Shown here: one piece after another, positions 12,486 to 23,980 of the stretch
Layout of the letters: each line of letters begins with the position of its first letter
How positions within the stretch are numbered: the stretch's first letter is position 1
Assembly: GCA_023374045.1 (NCBI GenBank)
Contig: CM041783.1
Location: forward strand, 120,343,503-120,407,502
Length of the DNA stretch: 64,000 nt
Direction of reading: 5' to 3'
Source: Limonium bicolor
Lineage: Eukaryota; Streptophyta; Magnoliopsida; Caryophyllales; Plumbaginaceae
Notes under the pieces: generated by a model
The model's database searches: none
Seen by the model: the letters and a program-made list of their open reading frames with translations, nothing else
Told to the model about the DNA's origin: nothing
Position numbers and translations under genes: made by a program

Positions 12486-13361
12486 CCCAGCACCATAACT
12501 GCACAAACACACCACGCACAACACGGGAGTCTGAAGAAACAATTCACCACACTCATCCATTCGCTTCCACTTATATTTCCTCCCGTAACACCACATCATT
12601 CCACACTCATGCAGTAACAAAAGAAATAGAAGAGCAGCAGCGAGAGCGAGAGCAGACCAGTTCTTCCTCTGAAATAATGTCAAAATCTGTCTGTGCTATC
12701 TTCTTATCTCCGTTAATGTCTGAGTAATTTTCTTTTGTATCCTAGGATGGGGGTTTGATTTCTAATATTACGTAAACAATATTTATCACCTGTCTCACTT
12801 GTTAACTTGTTTTAATTCCTTTCAACTAATATTGATAAATGCTTTGCGCGACAAACGACTGCATTTATTGGGTAACTATCAACACATGATTTTGAGATAG
12901 TCTAAGTACCACAAAGGAATTAATCTTAGTATTTACACTCCGGACTGAGCAGGAAAATATTAAGGCTATTATTAAGAGTTCGTAACTGACAATTATTAAC
13001 TCTAATAGACAATAAATAATTGAGACATGGTTATAAATATGTTTAAGTAATTTAGGAAATTCCCCCGCTATCCTAGGATACATTTTTCCATCCACATCAC
13101 TTAATTCACCTTTTTACTGTTTTTATTATTTCTGTATTAATCCAACAACAAATCAAGCTTGCCTCCGGCTAAACCCCTTTTTACAGTTTTTAAGTAACTA
13201 CCAAGACTAGGATAAATTGAACAATCTCCCTGTGGATACGACACTTGTTTTACTAACTACGACCGGGATTTGTTTGCAGCCCGACGTTTAATTTGAGTTT
13301 TTAATTTCTTTTCTGTTCTTTTACACCAATTTAACCACTCATAAAATAATCTTCTGCAAAT

Positions 13362-13378
13362 TGGCGCCGTTGCCGGGG
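13362..13378 (+). other. Primer-binding site of the Athila-like element
   Basis: TGGCGCCGTTGCCGGGG lies three bases after the LTR end. It is complementary to a tRNA 3' end of tRNA-Asp type, the usual primer in Athila-related elements. Confidence 0.9.
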
Positions 13379-13957
13379 AGATTGATTCCATCAATTTCCC
13401 TAGTTTCCGGTAGTTCACTTACTATATTATAATAATCTGTTAATACTATTAAATTGTTAACCTCGGACATCTGAATTGGACATCTGACTTGGACATCTGA
13501 CTTGGACATCTGACTTGGACATCTAACTTCGGACATCTTAATATTATTGTTATTATTTCTGTCATTTCTTTCCATTGTCATTTCTTTCCATTGTCCCTAA
13601 CTACTAACTTAAAATTTCCTGTCATGTCGTTCCATTGTCCTTAACATTTAATTTCCATTGTCCTTAACTTTTCATTTCCATTGTCCTTAACATTTCATTT
13701 CCATTGTCCTTCAAATTTCTGTATACTAACTACTAACTTATAATTTCCAGTATACTAACTCCTAACTTTAATTTTCTGTCATTTCTTTCCCTTGTCATTT
13801 AATATTCTGTCATTTTACTCTTGTTAAAAAAAACAAAAAAAAATATATCAGTGTTGTTTAACTAACGTTTATCAGCCTAACCAATATCTCTGCCTTTCTT
13901 ATTTTATTTACTAATTAATTTTGCAGTTTCTCACAAACCACAAGTTATCTTCTGTGC
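13379..13957 (+). other. 5' leader of the Athila-like element with short tandem repeats
   Basis: This leader is noncoding. A 13-bp unit (GGACATCTGACTT) is repeated about five times at 13467-13537, followed by several copies of a TTCCATTGTCCTTAACATTT-like unit at 13555-13800. An AT-rich stretch and an A-run precede the gag start. Confidence 0.8.
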
Positions 13958-16711
13958 ATGCCAAATACTCGAACCCGAGGTTCTCCACCGATCAGTCCGA
14001 GACCCGAACCCGAGCGCACTTTATTACAAGCGCAGAGAAACCTGAGAAATCAAGCCATGGCCAATAACGAAGTTATTAATGAAATGGACCATGCAAATCA
14101 ACCAGAACACCGTGCCCTATCTGATTATCACCAACCGAACACTGAAGGAAGAGCATCATCCATAGTTCTCCCCGAACTAACACCACAAGAAGCCGGACGA
14201 TGGGTTTTCAAAACCCACTACATCACCGCCGTCCGGGATCTAGGCAAGTTTAGTGGAGCGAACCCAGATGAAACCCCAAATCATCTGAGTATCTTCCTAG
14301 ACTTCTGCAATTCCTTTGGTCAGACCGGCAACGTCAAAGAAAGAATCCGTCTACAACTATTTCCTCACTCGTTGTCGGATTCAGCAAACAGGTGGTACCG
14401 AAGCCTTCCCTCCCGATCAATCACCACATGGCTTCAAATGGCCCAAAAATTCCTTGCCAAATACTACCCAACCAGCAGAACAAGGCAATTGATCGGTGAA
14501 ATCAACACTTTCTGTCAGGAGCCAGGAGAAACGTTGTACGACGCATGGGACAGATTCAAGGATATGCTAATGAAGTGTTCCTACCATGGTCTTGACGATC
14601 AATCCCTCTGCCTGTCATTCTTCAACGGTTTGGATGATGGGAACCGACTACTCGTCAATTCCTCTGCAGGAGGAAGTTTCATGATGAAATCTCCTAAAGA
14701 AGGAATGGACCTTCTCGAAACCATGACGAGCAATACAAGACAGTGGACGAGATCCAAAGGAAGAACGCCACGAGCAGCAGGCCTACTCTACGTTGAGCCT
14801 ACAGATCATTTATCAGCCCAGATCTCGTCCCTTGCAAAGATGGTGGAAAAGCTAACAACATCACAAAACGAAATTGTAAAAATAATAGCTTCTCCACCGA
14901 CAAGTTCACCACCAGCTCCACCTACAGAAGGATGTGTCATATGCGCCGGTCCTCATGAAACTCATCAATGCGAAGGCAAAGGCCAGTACGAGGAAGTACA
15001 ATTCATAGGAAACTGCCCCGGTAATTCCTACAACAACAACTTCAACAACAACTACCCATGGAGAAATCACCCGAATTTCTCATGGAAAAATAATGATCAG
15101 AACCAAGGAGGGCAGAACAACAATTCCAACACCTATCAGGGGAACCGAACCCAACCAAACTCTAATATGGGTTATAGAGCACAAGGTGCCCCTCTGGGTT
15201 TCCAACAACAACAGCAACAACCATCTTCATCCTCTGTTGATCCAAACGCAGAACTCAAAGAGATGATGAAGGGTTACATGACTATGACTCAGAACCAGCT
15301 TTCTGCACAAGAAGCCTTCAACCAGAAAATCGAAGGTAAATTTAATCAACTTGCAGAACAACTTGCTCGAAGACCGCCAGGGGCTCTCCCCAGCCAAAAT
15401 GAACCAAATCCAAGAGAGCAAGCCAAGTGCATCTATATGAAGGAGCACGATGAAGAAAAGATGGAGGTGGCTAAAACAGCTAAAGTTCCAGAACTACACC
15501 CTTCCCTCCAAGAGTGGGTTGTAGCAATTGAAACTTCCAAAAGGAATGTAGCTGAACTTGAAAGTACCGCCAAAGTCTATAATAATCGCATTCAATCTGA
15601 GAATACCTACCTTGAGCACTTGGTGGCTGGTTATGAAAATGAAAAGCTGGACTTTGAAGAAGAAGAAGAAGAGGTTAAGGCGATAACCTTGAGAAGCGGT
15701 AAGAAAACCGACGAGATTCACATCCCGCAAAGATCAGAAGAATCCAAAGAGGATAGTGAAGAAAAAGCTGAGGCCCCAGTAGAAAAGACAACTCCCAGCA
15801 TTCTCACTATCCCATCAACTTCAAAACCTTCTCCACAAGAACCGCCTATACCATTTCCCCACCGACTCCAAAAGCAGAAATTGGATAATGAATATGGTAA
15901 GTTTCTGGCAATGCTGAAGCAACTAAACGTCAATATACAGTTTGTAGACCTCATTGCCAAAATGCCAAACTATGCCAAATTCCTCAAACACCTCATATCC
16001 AACAAAAGTAAATTGGCCGAAGTCGGTACGGTACCTCTCAATGTAGCTTGCTCAGCTATTATGCAACAACCACTACCTTCCAAATGCAATGATCCGGGCA
16101 GCTTCACTATTCCAGTCACAATTGGTAGCACCTCATTTCCATACTCCCTATGCGATCTGGGTGCCTCCATTAATTTGATGCCCCTCTCCACTTTCAAAAA
16201 GCTGGGAATTGGAGAGATGAAAAAGACCAAGATGACCCTTCAACTGGCGGATGGTTCAGTAGCTTACCCAAGCGGAGTGGTGGAGGATATTATCATCAAA
16301 GTGGAACACTTATACTTCCCATGCGATTTTGTCATTCTAGACATCGAAGAGAACTCCACTACACCTCTCATCCTTGGACGACCATTCCTTGCCGCAGCCG
16401 ATTTGCACATTTGGGTAGCCCAAGGGAAAATCACCCTTCAGGCTTATAACGAAAAGCTGGAGTTTGCATCAGGAAGATCTCCAGATAGCAAATCCAAAGA
16501 TCTCGAGTTTGTGCGGGACACTCAATCACCATCATCCCCACTTCTGTTTATTACTCTTCCAGACGGAATGTCTATTACAGAGATACCACCACCAATCCCG
16601 GATGAAGAGCGGGATAAGAAAAGAAAACATGCATCCCGGTGGACTCTCAAAAATACCATCGAGTCATGCTTTGGATCTCCTCCTCATAACCACCCCCCAG
16701 GATCGATCTAA
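13958..16711 (+). CDS. Gag-protease polyprotein of the Athila-like element (intact, 917 aa)
   Basis: This is the only intact long gene in the window. The first part is capsid/nucleocapsid. A retrotransposon gag domain spans about residues 95-240 (WYRSLPSRSITTW, FLAKYYPTSRTRQ). A short zinc-knuckle variant, CVICAGPHETHQC (about 326-338, CX2CX3HX4C), is followed by an Asn/Gln-rich linker (about 350-415). An aspartic protease domain follows, with catalytic DLGASINLMP at about residue 733 (Asp-Leu-Gly in place of Asp-Ser-Gly, usual for Athila) and the flap-side LILGRPFL near 805. The ORF ends about 90 residues later with no RT. The start is the first ATG after the leader. The product could assemble particles and cleave itself but must borrow RT and integrase. 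Confidence 0.95.
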   Translation: MPNTRTRGSPPISPRPEPERTLLQAQRNLRNQAMANNEVINEMDHANQPEHRALSDYHQPNTEGRASSIVLPELTPQEAGRWVFKTHYITAVRDLGKFSGANPDETPNHLSIFLDFCNSFGQTGNVKERIRLQLFPHSLSDSANRWYRSLPSRSITTWLQMAQKFLAKYYPTSRTRQLIGEINTFCQEPGETLYDAWDRFKDMLMKCSYHGLDDQSLCLSFFNGLDDGNRLLVNSSAGGSFMMKSPKEGMDLLETMTSNTRQWTRSKGRTPRAAGLLYVEPTDHLSAQISSLAKMVEKLTTSQNEIVKIIASPPTSSPPAPPTEGCVICAGPHETHQCEGKGQYEEVQFIGNCPGNSYNNNFNNNYPWRNHPNFSWKNNDQNQGGQNNNSNTYQGNRTQPNSNMGYRAQGAPLGFQQQQQQPSSSSVDPNAELKEMMKGYMTMTQNQLSAQEAFNQKIEGKFNQLAEQLARRPPGALPSQNEPNPREQAKCIYMKEHDEEKMEVAKTAKVPELHPSLQEWVVAIETSKRNVAELESTAKVYNNRIQSENTYLEHLVAGYENEKLDFEEEEEEVKAITLRSGKKTDEIHIPQRSEESKEDSEEKAEAPVEKTTPSILTIPSTSKPSPQEPPIPFPHRLQKQKLDNEYGKFLAMLKQLNVNIQFVDLIAKMPNYAKFLKHLISNKSKLAEVGTVPLNVACSAIMQQPLPSKCNDPGSFTIPVTIGSTSFPYSLCDLGASINLMPLSTFKKLGIGEMKKTKMTLQLADGSVAYPSGVVEDIIIKVEHLYFPCDFVILDIEENSTTPLILGRPFLAAADLHIWVAQGKITLQAYNEKLEFASGRSPDSKSKDLEFVRDTQSPSSPLLFITLPDGMSITEIPPPIPDEERDKKRKHASRWTLKNTIESCFGSPPHNHPPGSI

Positions 16712-17935
16712 CGACAAAGCGTCTAGCCAAAGACGTTAAAGAAGGGCAGCTTTCCGGGAGGCAACCCGGACGAATTTATCTTTTATATGCTTTTTATGCT
16801 GTTTTAATTTTCAGGTTCCCTTTAATTTTGTTTTTGCTAACTCTTAACCCCGTTTATAGTATGGTTGCTTCTAGTGTCTTATGCAGGTGCAATTTCATGT
16901 CTACACCGCAACCAAGCTACGCTACTTGAGGCTGAAGCTCAAGTGTGGGGGAAGTCCAATACACGCTAGCAAAAATAATCTCAGGGGAGTACCAGTTTCT
17001 TTCGTTATGCTTTTATTTTAAATAAAATCTGCAGAGGAGAGTTTATGTGCTTAAATGAATATTCGTGAGCTTCGTGTTCTCTCTATTTTATCTACTTACC
17101 GAAAAGGCCTTCTGAAACTTTCCCTTGTTTTTCTGGTGAACAATGAGGACATTGTTCAAATTAAGTGTGGGGGAGTGTGCCCTTTTCGGTGACATTTTAT
17201 GCTAAAATGCTTAATCTCTCTGCTTATCTTGCGTTTGTTCAAATTCAATATCGTGGACCCTTTTTATGTGGGTTGTTCCCTTTAAGAATAAATACTGTTA
17301 TGAATTGTGGGATAAATGGTATTAAATGTACAAAAATTTTAAAATTTTGATTACTTTTGAGGAGCATTTTTATGTGGTGTGACCAAATGATCTGAAATGG
17401 ATGGATTTTTATTACTCAGGGGTTCTTTCTGTCTTCTTTCTTAGGGATGCTAAGGGGTGCTTCTCTGTCAAAAAAATATATATACAAAAAAATAAATAAG
17501 GGACTTGCGAGACACCATTGGTAACCAACAAAGAGAGTTGAGTGTTCTTGAAAACAAAGGCTTAATGCCTACATATTATCTTCTTATCTCTTATGCAAAA
17601 GTGAAACAAATGCATAATTCTATTTTTCCTTTTGTTTTCTCCTCAATGCCCTTTCTTGAGAGAAGTTGGCCATGGTAAAAATTCTAAAAGTCACCTTAAC
17701 CAAGAAGCATTGAAGTACCTTAGATCATACCCCGAAACTCTAATTTTTATTTTTGCCCTGAGTACACCTATGCCACCAGTAGGTGATGGATCACACTCCT
17801 CTATAAGTTTGAGATCATGTACTATTGACTTCTTTATCCTACCCTTCATAATAGTATTTGTTAATATTGAGCATTCCCTACTTGTTTGGGTACATGGTTT
17901 TGCTTGAGGACAAGCAAAAGGTAAGTGTGGGGGTG
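16712..17935 (+). other. 3' noncoding region of the Athila-like element
   Basis: It begins with GTCTAGCCAAAGACGTTAAA and a hairpin, CCGGGAGGCAACCCGG (16754-16769). In Athila-like elements a block of this kind is usually found downstream of pol. Polypurine-like phrases AAGTGTGGGGGA occur at about 16940 and 17163 before the true tract. There is no env-like ORF of significant length and no RT or integrase relic that I can see. Confidence 0.75.
17917..17935 (+). other. Polypurine tract of the Athila-like element
   Basis: AAAGGTAAGTGTGGGGGTG directly precedes the 3' LTR start TGATAAGTG. Confidence 0.85.
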
Positions 17936-19481
17936 TGATAAGTGTCTAAATGAGCATGTTTTATGGGTGTATTTCATATATTATATCAGCACTTTTCTGC
18001 TCATTTCTCACTTATCGTATGTTTTTCCCCTAGTTTATGTTTTATTGATTATCACAAATTTATTGGTTTAAACATGAGGAAAAGCCAAGCTAGGAAGAAA
18101 GTACACGAAGAAACCAACGCATAACCACAGACGGCTCGAAAAACGGAGTCGAAACGAAGAATCTAGAGCTGGTCAAAGTTTGTAGAAAAAAATGAGTACC
18201 ACATGTGTGTCCGCGTGGGATTAAGGCGGACAACACACGCGGTACCAACTTGTGTCCGCCTGGGAAATAGGCGGTAGCAGATGCGGACGGCGGAAGAGGA
18301 GTGACCGCCTGGGAAATGGGCGGAAGCGAGGGCGGACGGCCAGAGGTCGACACAGAGATGTCCGCATGCTTCATGGGCGGACGCCTAGGAGGGTCGTGAA
18401 TAAAAATCAATCGCGCGACCAGTTTTCTTCTTCGCCGTCGTCTGCAACTTGATTCCGTTATCCATCTACTCCCACACCGCCTACCTTAAATCTCTAACGC
18501 GTTCCAGCTCTATGTCCCCTGCAATCAATGAAGCAAATCAATCAGTCTGCAATCAATGCTCAATCAATTCTTACGTACGGATCTGCCTCCTCCAATCCTC
18601 TATATAAACCCAGCACCATAACTGCACAAACACACCACGCACAACACGGGAGTCTGAAGAAACCATTCACCACACTCATCCATTCGCTTCCACTTATATT
18701 TCCTCCCGTAACACCACATCATTCCACACTCACGCAGTAACAAAAGAAATAGAAGAGCAGCAGCGAGAGCGAGAGCAGACCAGTTCTTCCTCTGAAATAA
18801 TGTCAAAATCTGTCTGTGCTATCTTCTTATCTCCGTTAATGTCTGAGTAATTTTCTTTTGTATCCTAGGATGGGGGTTTGATTTCTAATATTACGTAAAC
18901 AATATTTATCACCTGTCTCACTTGTTAACTTGTTTTAATTCCTTTCAACTAATATTGATTAATGCTTTGCGCGACAAACGACTGCATTTATTGGGTAACT
19001 ATCATCACATGATTTTGAGATAGTCTAAGTACCACAAAGGAATTAATCTTAGTATTTACACTCCGGACTGAGCAGGAAAATATTAAGGCTATTATTAAGA
19101 GTTCGTAACTGACAATTATTAACTCTAATAGACAATAAATAATTGAGACATGGTTATAAATATGTTTAAGTAATTTAGGAAATTCCCCCGCTATCCTACG
19201 ATACATTTTTCCATCCACATCACTTAATTCACCTTTTTACTGTTTTTATTATTTCTGTATTAATCCAACAACAAATCAAGCTTGCCTCCGGCTAAACCCC
19301 TTTTTACAGTTTTTAAGTAACTACCAAGACTAGGATAAATTGAACAATCTCCCTGTGGATACGACACTTGTTTTACTAACTACGACCGGGATTTGTTTGC
19401 AGCCCGACGTTTAATTTGAGTTTTTAATTTCTTTTCTTTTCTTTTACACCAATTTAACCACTCAGAAAATAATCTTCTGCA
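17936..19481 (+). repeat. 3' LTR of the Athila-like element
   Basis: 1546 bp, the same length as the 5' LTR, with about 20 substitutions by eye (for example AGCTGGTC against AGCCGGTC). TATA box at 18601-18608. It ends CTTCTGCA and is followed by GCCCC. Confidence 0.95.
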
Positions 19482-19486
19482 GCCCC
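19482..19486. repeat. Target-site duplication of the Athila-like element, right copy (GCCCC)
   Basis: Matches GCCCC at 11808-11812. Confidence 0.92.
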
Positions 19487-22400
19487 CAACTACCTTTGGC
19501 TAGTTTTCCCTTTTAAGTAGTAGTTTCATGCCGGTTTCAACTCCACGTGACGGTGTTTTCTACACGGTCTTCCATAATTATGGGAATGAAGGAAAATTAT
19601 TTCGCTGCGTGGTATTGTTTGTCACACAAGCTTATTATTTCGACTAGCTATCCTATTCAGACTTTCTGAATTCTATACATGCTCATGGTATATTCCCAAG
19701 AGTTCATGCCACCCTACCGGACTAACCTTCGGTGTAAGGGTTGTCGAGCTACGCTCTAGCACCTAGTGCTTGCAGTAGTTGTCTCTAAAATGTCAAGATG
19801 AGTCTGATATGCGCAACTAACTGGCGCCTCATGACTCCAAGTTATTTCTCTCTGGGATGAGTTCATTCCTTAGGTACCTTGTAGGTCCTCTTTTATTGGT
19901 GTGAACTCGTATCCCTCGTGTGCTGGTATTTTACTACACACATACGGTTCATCCTTACTCTCTATTAGGGGAATCCATTGGTTTATCTGATCTTCCTCGT
20001 TCTACTTCTCACCAACATAATTCGGTTAACAGCCATTATAATGGTTGCTTTGTTGTGCACCTGATGGGATCGGGGTGTTGACCGAGTAGGTCTGAGGTGT
20101 TAGTCTCAGACCAACTCTGCTTGAAGAGTAAAGGTGTGCAAAATAACGCGGAAGCTTTTGTTTAAACTTAACAAGATGGGATTCTGCTTGTATTGAAACT
20201 CAATGTGAATTACAACCTGGCTTCCTATCTTGGGATTCGACAGAAGTATTTTGTCTCATCCAACACTTGCTCTACTCTCGGCTTTGATCAATGCGTCACA
20301 AGGAGTAAAGGGGAGTGTTCTATGTGTGCTCTCTAGGTAATAAATACCTAAGCTAATTGACACTATCTCACTAAGATCTCTCAAGAATATTTTCTCTCTC
20401 AAGGGCGAAGTTTCTCTCTGAATAATCTCGAATGCACAAATTAACTAATTACATTCGCATGCTTATATACTTGGTAACGATCTCCTAAATCTTCAGTGAA
20501 GTATTCAAGTAAAACGACTCCTTGGGTTGGTTCCGCAAGTATCGGAGTTGTGGACCTCCTTGTGCGTCACGTTCTCACGTTTTGCTATTGCTCCAACTAT
20601 GCGAGATTTCCGCAACTACTTCAGTAACGTCGCGTTTCTTGGCATATAGGAACTCGTGGACAGATGCTTCTACAGAGGTACTCGAATTGTGATAGTGGAA
20701 CGTCTTTCTGTATCGCGCCTAGTTTCTCTGCATCGCTACTTTGACTGAGGAGCCAATCATCTGCAAAACTTAAGTCTTCAACAGCACCATATACCAGTCG
20801 ATTAGACGGTTATCCGCTATTGCGGTTGGCATGGAGTATCTAATCTCCAGCTTAGAGTATCTCCTATAATGCTCGCCTTTGCCCTTCGTCTGTTGTAAAC
20901 ATAGAATACGACTGTGGGTTTTAACTTGGCATTCGTTTTCCGTTCAACCCTAATTGGTACTAACGTACTAACGTTTTATGGCTTGAGCATGTGGTTATTT
21001 TTATTCAATGTGACCTCATCGTCGTGCCCTCAACGCATAATATGACTCTTTTATGTGCCCCCCTTTTTGGGTAGCGTCTATGATATTACAAAGGTTTCTC
21101 TCATACAACTTCCCAAGGTACCACACTTCATCTTCTCATTCATGGGTCCTCCTTGCCCTTGCCATTAAATTGGCCTTGGCTTCCTTGTTTACGAAAATCT
21201 CCAAAACTCGTGTTCTAACTTATCCACTATGGAGTTATGACCTTCTGTCATTTACTATCAAGCTATTCTTGATTTCCCCAACCTTGTTGGTTTGACTGAG
21301 ATCTCTCTTGTCAATTCATGGTTTACCTAGTCAGGATTCCATTCACTGACTTAGATACCGAGTTGATTACCTCCTGGGTCCCTACACTACTCGTTTACAT
21401 ACATAGGGTACCATACTGATACATTACTACTTACCCAACTAACTTAAAGTAAGTTTCGCCAGGCCCACAAGCTCCTAGGAGTGTGGTCGTCTCATGTCTC
21501 GTTTAGTGCAATCGTAGTGTTCGTACCCGGTGGTTATCGCACTCTTAGTCCCGGTAATTTATGTTGGAGTAACTAGGCTGCCAATTCTTAACCTTTAGTG
21601 TTAGAATGGCCCTAGAGGGTTCTCTAGGTTCTCTGGATTCTTTTATTATTATGGATATTCATTACCTTCTCTAAGATAGGTGTTTGCGACCTAGCGCCCT
21701 AATATTGGTTTTCACATGCTCGTCATCTGATATATTGAGTGGGGATTGGTATTTGTTTACTACCTCTTTCCCGTTCACTCCTAGGTTATTGACGTTGTTT
21801 AGATATGGGTTTTAGTCCTCGAACTCCACCCAATTCATTGGGTTGCACCCCCAGGTGTAGTCTGGACTCTACGATAAGGGTTTACACCTCGTGTTTTCCC
21901 CGTCCTTGGTAGTCCCTCATTAGTCTGATACCAATCAGTGTTTGTGATTCATCACCTTTGCTCTCCTAGATTTGGGTCATTCTGGTGGTACTAAAGGTAT
22001 CCTTCCGTAGGCCTATGCCATACGATATCCAGGCTCAGTGCTTATTCTGATAGTTAAATGATTGTTGGTCTTTGTATTTAATTTAATCCTAGTAGGTTCT
22101 AATACTTTCTCCTAAGGTTTACAATTTGGTACCCACAACTTAGTGGGTTCTGCTGATCATCGCTCTTCATTGTGTCGTCCTAACTCTTTATTCAACTCGT
22201 ATTTCCTCCATCTTCTTCGAGGTAACGGTATCTTCCGTCCTCAGGCAAATTCACTGTTCAGTTAATATCCACTGCCCTCCGTACGGGAATCTAGCAGCAT
22301 AATGGATTCACAACACCCCCAGTGTGTGTGGTGCGGGCATAACATCGGCCCCTTCATTGCATGTTCGCATCTGCCTATTCTTTTCTTACAACTCCCAAAT

Positions 22401-23964
22401 AGCTTGCCATAACGGCACTTGTCTATTCTTTTCATTCACTCAGTCGGATAGGTTTTAATTAAAGTCTTGGCTCGTATAGCTCACTTCTTGCCCTCTGGCA
22501 ATGTTAAATGGTAGTGGTTTAACCACAAGTGTCGCGCACTCCCTAAATATGGTTATGCTGGTCCTGAAGACTTGACACTCCCCACCGGTATTACTCGACG
22601 TTTAATGTCCATACCGGCACTGGGGTTAGGCTTATAGGCACTAATTACCGTTGTTCTCATTTACTCCCTTTTCACACTCTACTTAATGGTGTATTCTTTT
22701 CAGGTTTAATGGTCAGACCGGCTAGGTCTTCCCAAGGTTTTATCGACCTCCAACCTAAGGGGTTGTAACCCTGCCTTTAAGAAGGCTATGTCCTGCTTCA
22801 TTGCATTACGGACTCACATAAAAGTTTAGTGTTTATTGGTAACCTGGACTACTCTGTCCTTTAGGGATGGTTTACCGTCGTTGTACTTGCTGTAGCAAGT
22901 GCGCAAGGCAGGTTGAAATTTTGTACTTTGGTTAGTGTGGCACTTGTTGTGGCAAGTGCGCCATGCAGACTGAGCCACCGGTACGGTGTGTGTCAGTGCA
23001 GTGCTATACTCCTGTTGAAGAAGTTCTTATTCAAATTAATACAGTCTCATTCCCGCACCCGTTCCCATAAGTTTACCGTTGTAGTAAGGTCTTACTTCCC
23101 TTTCCAGACGTTGCATGGTAGCAACTTAGCGAGTTCTTATTTCTACAGCTCCCATGATCTCTCCTCATGCACGTCGGGCCATCTTGAACCTTCAGTGTTG
23201 CATGGGTTAGAGTTACTCGCTTCGGGTGAGACTTCGAAAAGGTCATCCATTCCGTCTGTTACATATCTCATAAACTAATCTTTACTCGTCGTTTCCACTT
23301 CCTTCCCCCCAAGCGCACTTATTAGTGCTTTCCTGGATGTAGGACAGGGTTGCTTTGCTTATAGCAAGCTAGCCCCATTAGTCCTATGGGAATTATCTCC
23401 TCAACCTCGTTTAATATTCATCTCATACTTGTATGGTAGACATTACGTCATTACCAGGACCCCCGGTCCTAAACAATTCATCACAACATAACGTCTTATT
23501 TTCTACATTTAACATAATTCTCATAGCATCCACATCGGGTCTTCCCCATCAGGAGAGTTATCTCTGTGGTGCTTCTCATTTCATTGCCTCACTAGGCAGT
23601 ACTCGAGGTACGGGCAGCGGCGGGTGGGATACCATAGCAAATTCCCGGGGTGCTCTCCCATTCAAGTGCGAGCGGTTCCTACCGTATTCGCGTTACTTGG
23701 GGTTGCTGGACCTTCACCACCTTCTGCTGCGCCTCATCCCTCCTTAGTACTGTTACCCAGACCTCTTCCTGACGTATGTCAAGAGGACAGGATAGACCTT
23801 TACTCGGTCGTTTAATATTAAAGTGCCTCTACGGCTATTGTGTGCAAGCATTAAGCATTGCATCGGCCTCGCAAGGTCACGTATCCTCACAATGTTTCCC
23901 GTATTCCCAAAACCTATGCTCACTGTATAAATCCTACTATCTCTTGTCATCAGAGCGGTACTCC
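19487..23964 (-). other. E1 internal region, 5' part (noncoding, about 4.5 kb)
   Basis: I find no gag, protease, RT or integrase motif on either strand, only ORFs of up to about 120 codons without recognisable domains. Composition is more balanced than in the AT-rich LTR. A perfect 8-bp stem (GGTCTGAG / CTCAGACC) lies at 20089-20112, and paired CACTTG/CAAGTG phrases occur near 22888-22962. On the minus strand this is where gag would be expected; nothing of it can be recognised by eye. Confidence 0.65.
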
Positions 23965-23976
23965 GCTCAGATACCA
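23965..23976 (-). other. Primer-binding site of E1
   Basis: The minus strand reads TGGTATCTGAGC, one mismatch from the initiator tRNA-Met site TGGTATCAGAGC, four bases from the 5' LTR. A hairpin AGCGGTACTCCGCT overlaps its downstream side. This fixes E1 on the minus strand. Confidence 0.85.
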
Positions 23977-23980
23977 CTTT

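Larger units (their letters stand above)
11813..13358 (+). repeat. 5' LTR of the Athila-like element
   Basis: It runs from TGATAAGTGTC to ATCTTCTGCA and matches 17936-19481 end to end. It contains a GTCCG/CGGAC-rich block (12085-12260), a CAAT-rich stretch and a TATA box, followed by a likely leader. Small ORFs on both strands here are repeated identically in the other LTR and are not genes. Confidence 0.95.
11813..19481 (+). mobile_element. Athila-like non-autonomous LTR retrotransposon (gag-protease only), complete
   Basis: Length is 7669 bp, with equal 1546-bp LTRs and a GCCCC duplication. The primer site TGGCGCCGTTGCCGGGG (tRNA-Asp type), the TGTGGGGGTG polypurine tract and the DLGASINLMP protease are Athila hallmarks. 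The single ORF encodes gag and protease and then stops; RT, RNase H and integrase are absent, so mobility needs an autonomous relative. About 20 differences between the LTRs by eye (about 1.3%) indicate a recent insertion. It sits inside E1 in the opposite orientation. This is the layout of TR-GAG-type elements. Confidence 0.93.

Noticed and set aside
20089..20112. 8-bp stem hairpin as a terminator or regulatory site
   Set aside because: Isolated, with no associated gene or conserved copy in the window; chance cannot be excluded.
22913..23747. ORFs of 104-121 codons in the E1 core as captured genes
   Set aside because: No recognisable domain or motif, plus-strand while E1 reads minus, and codon content looks random.
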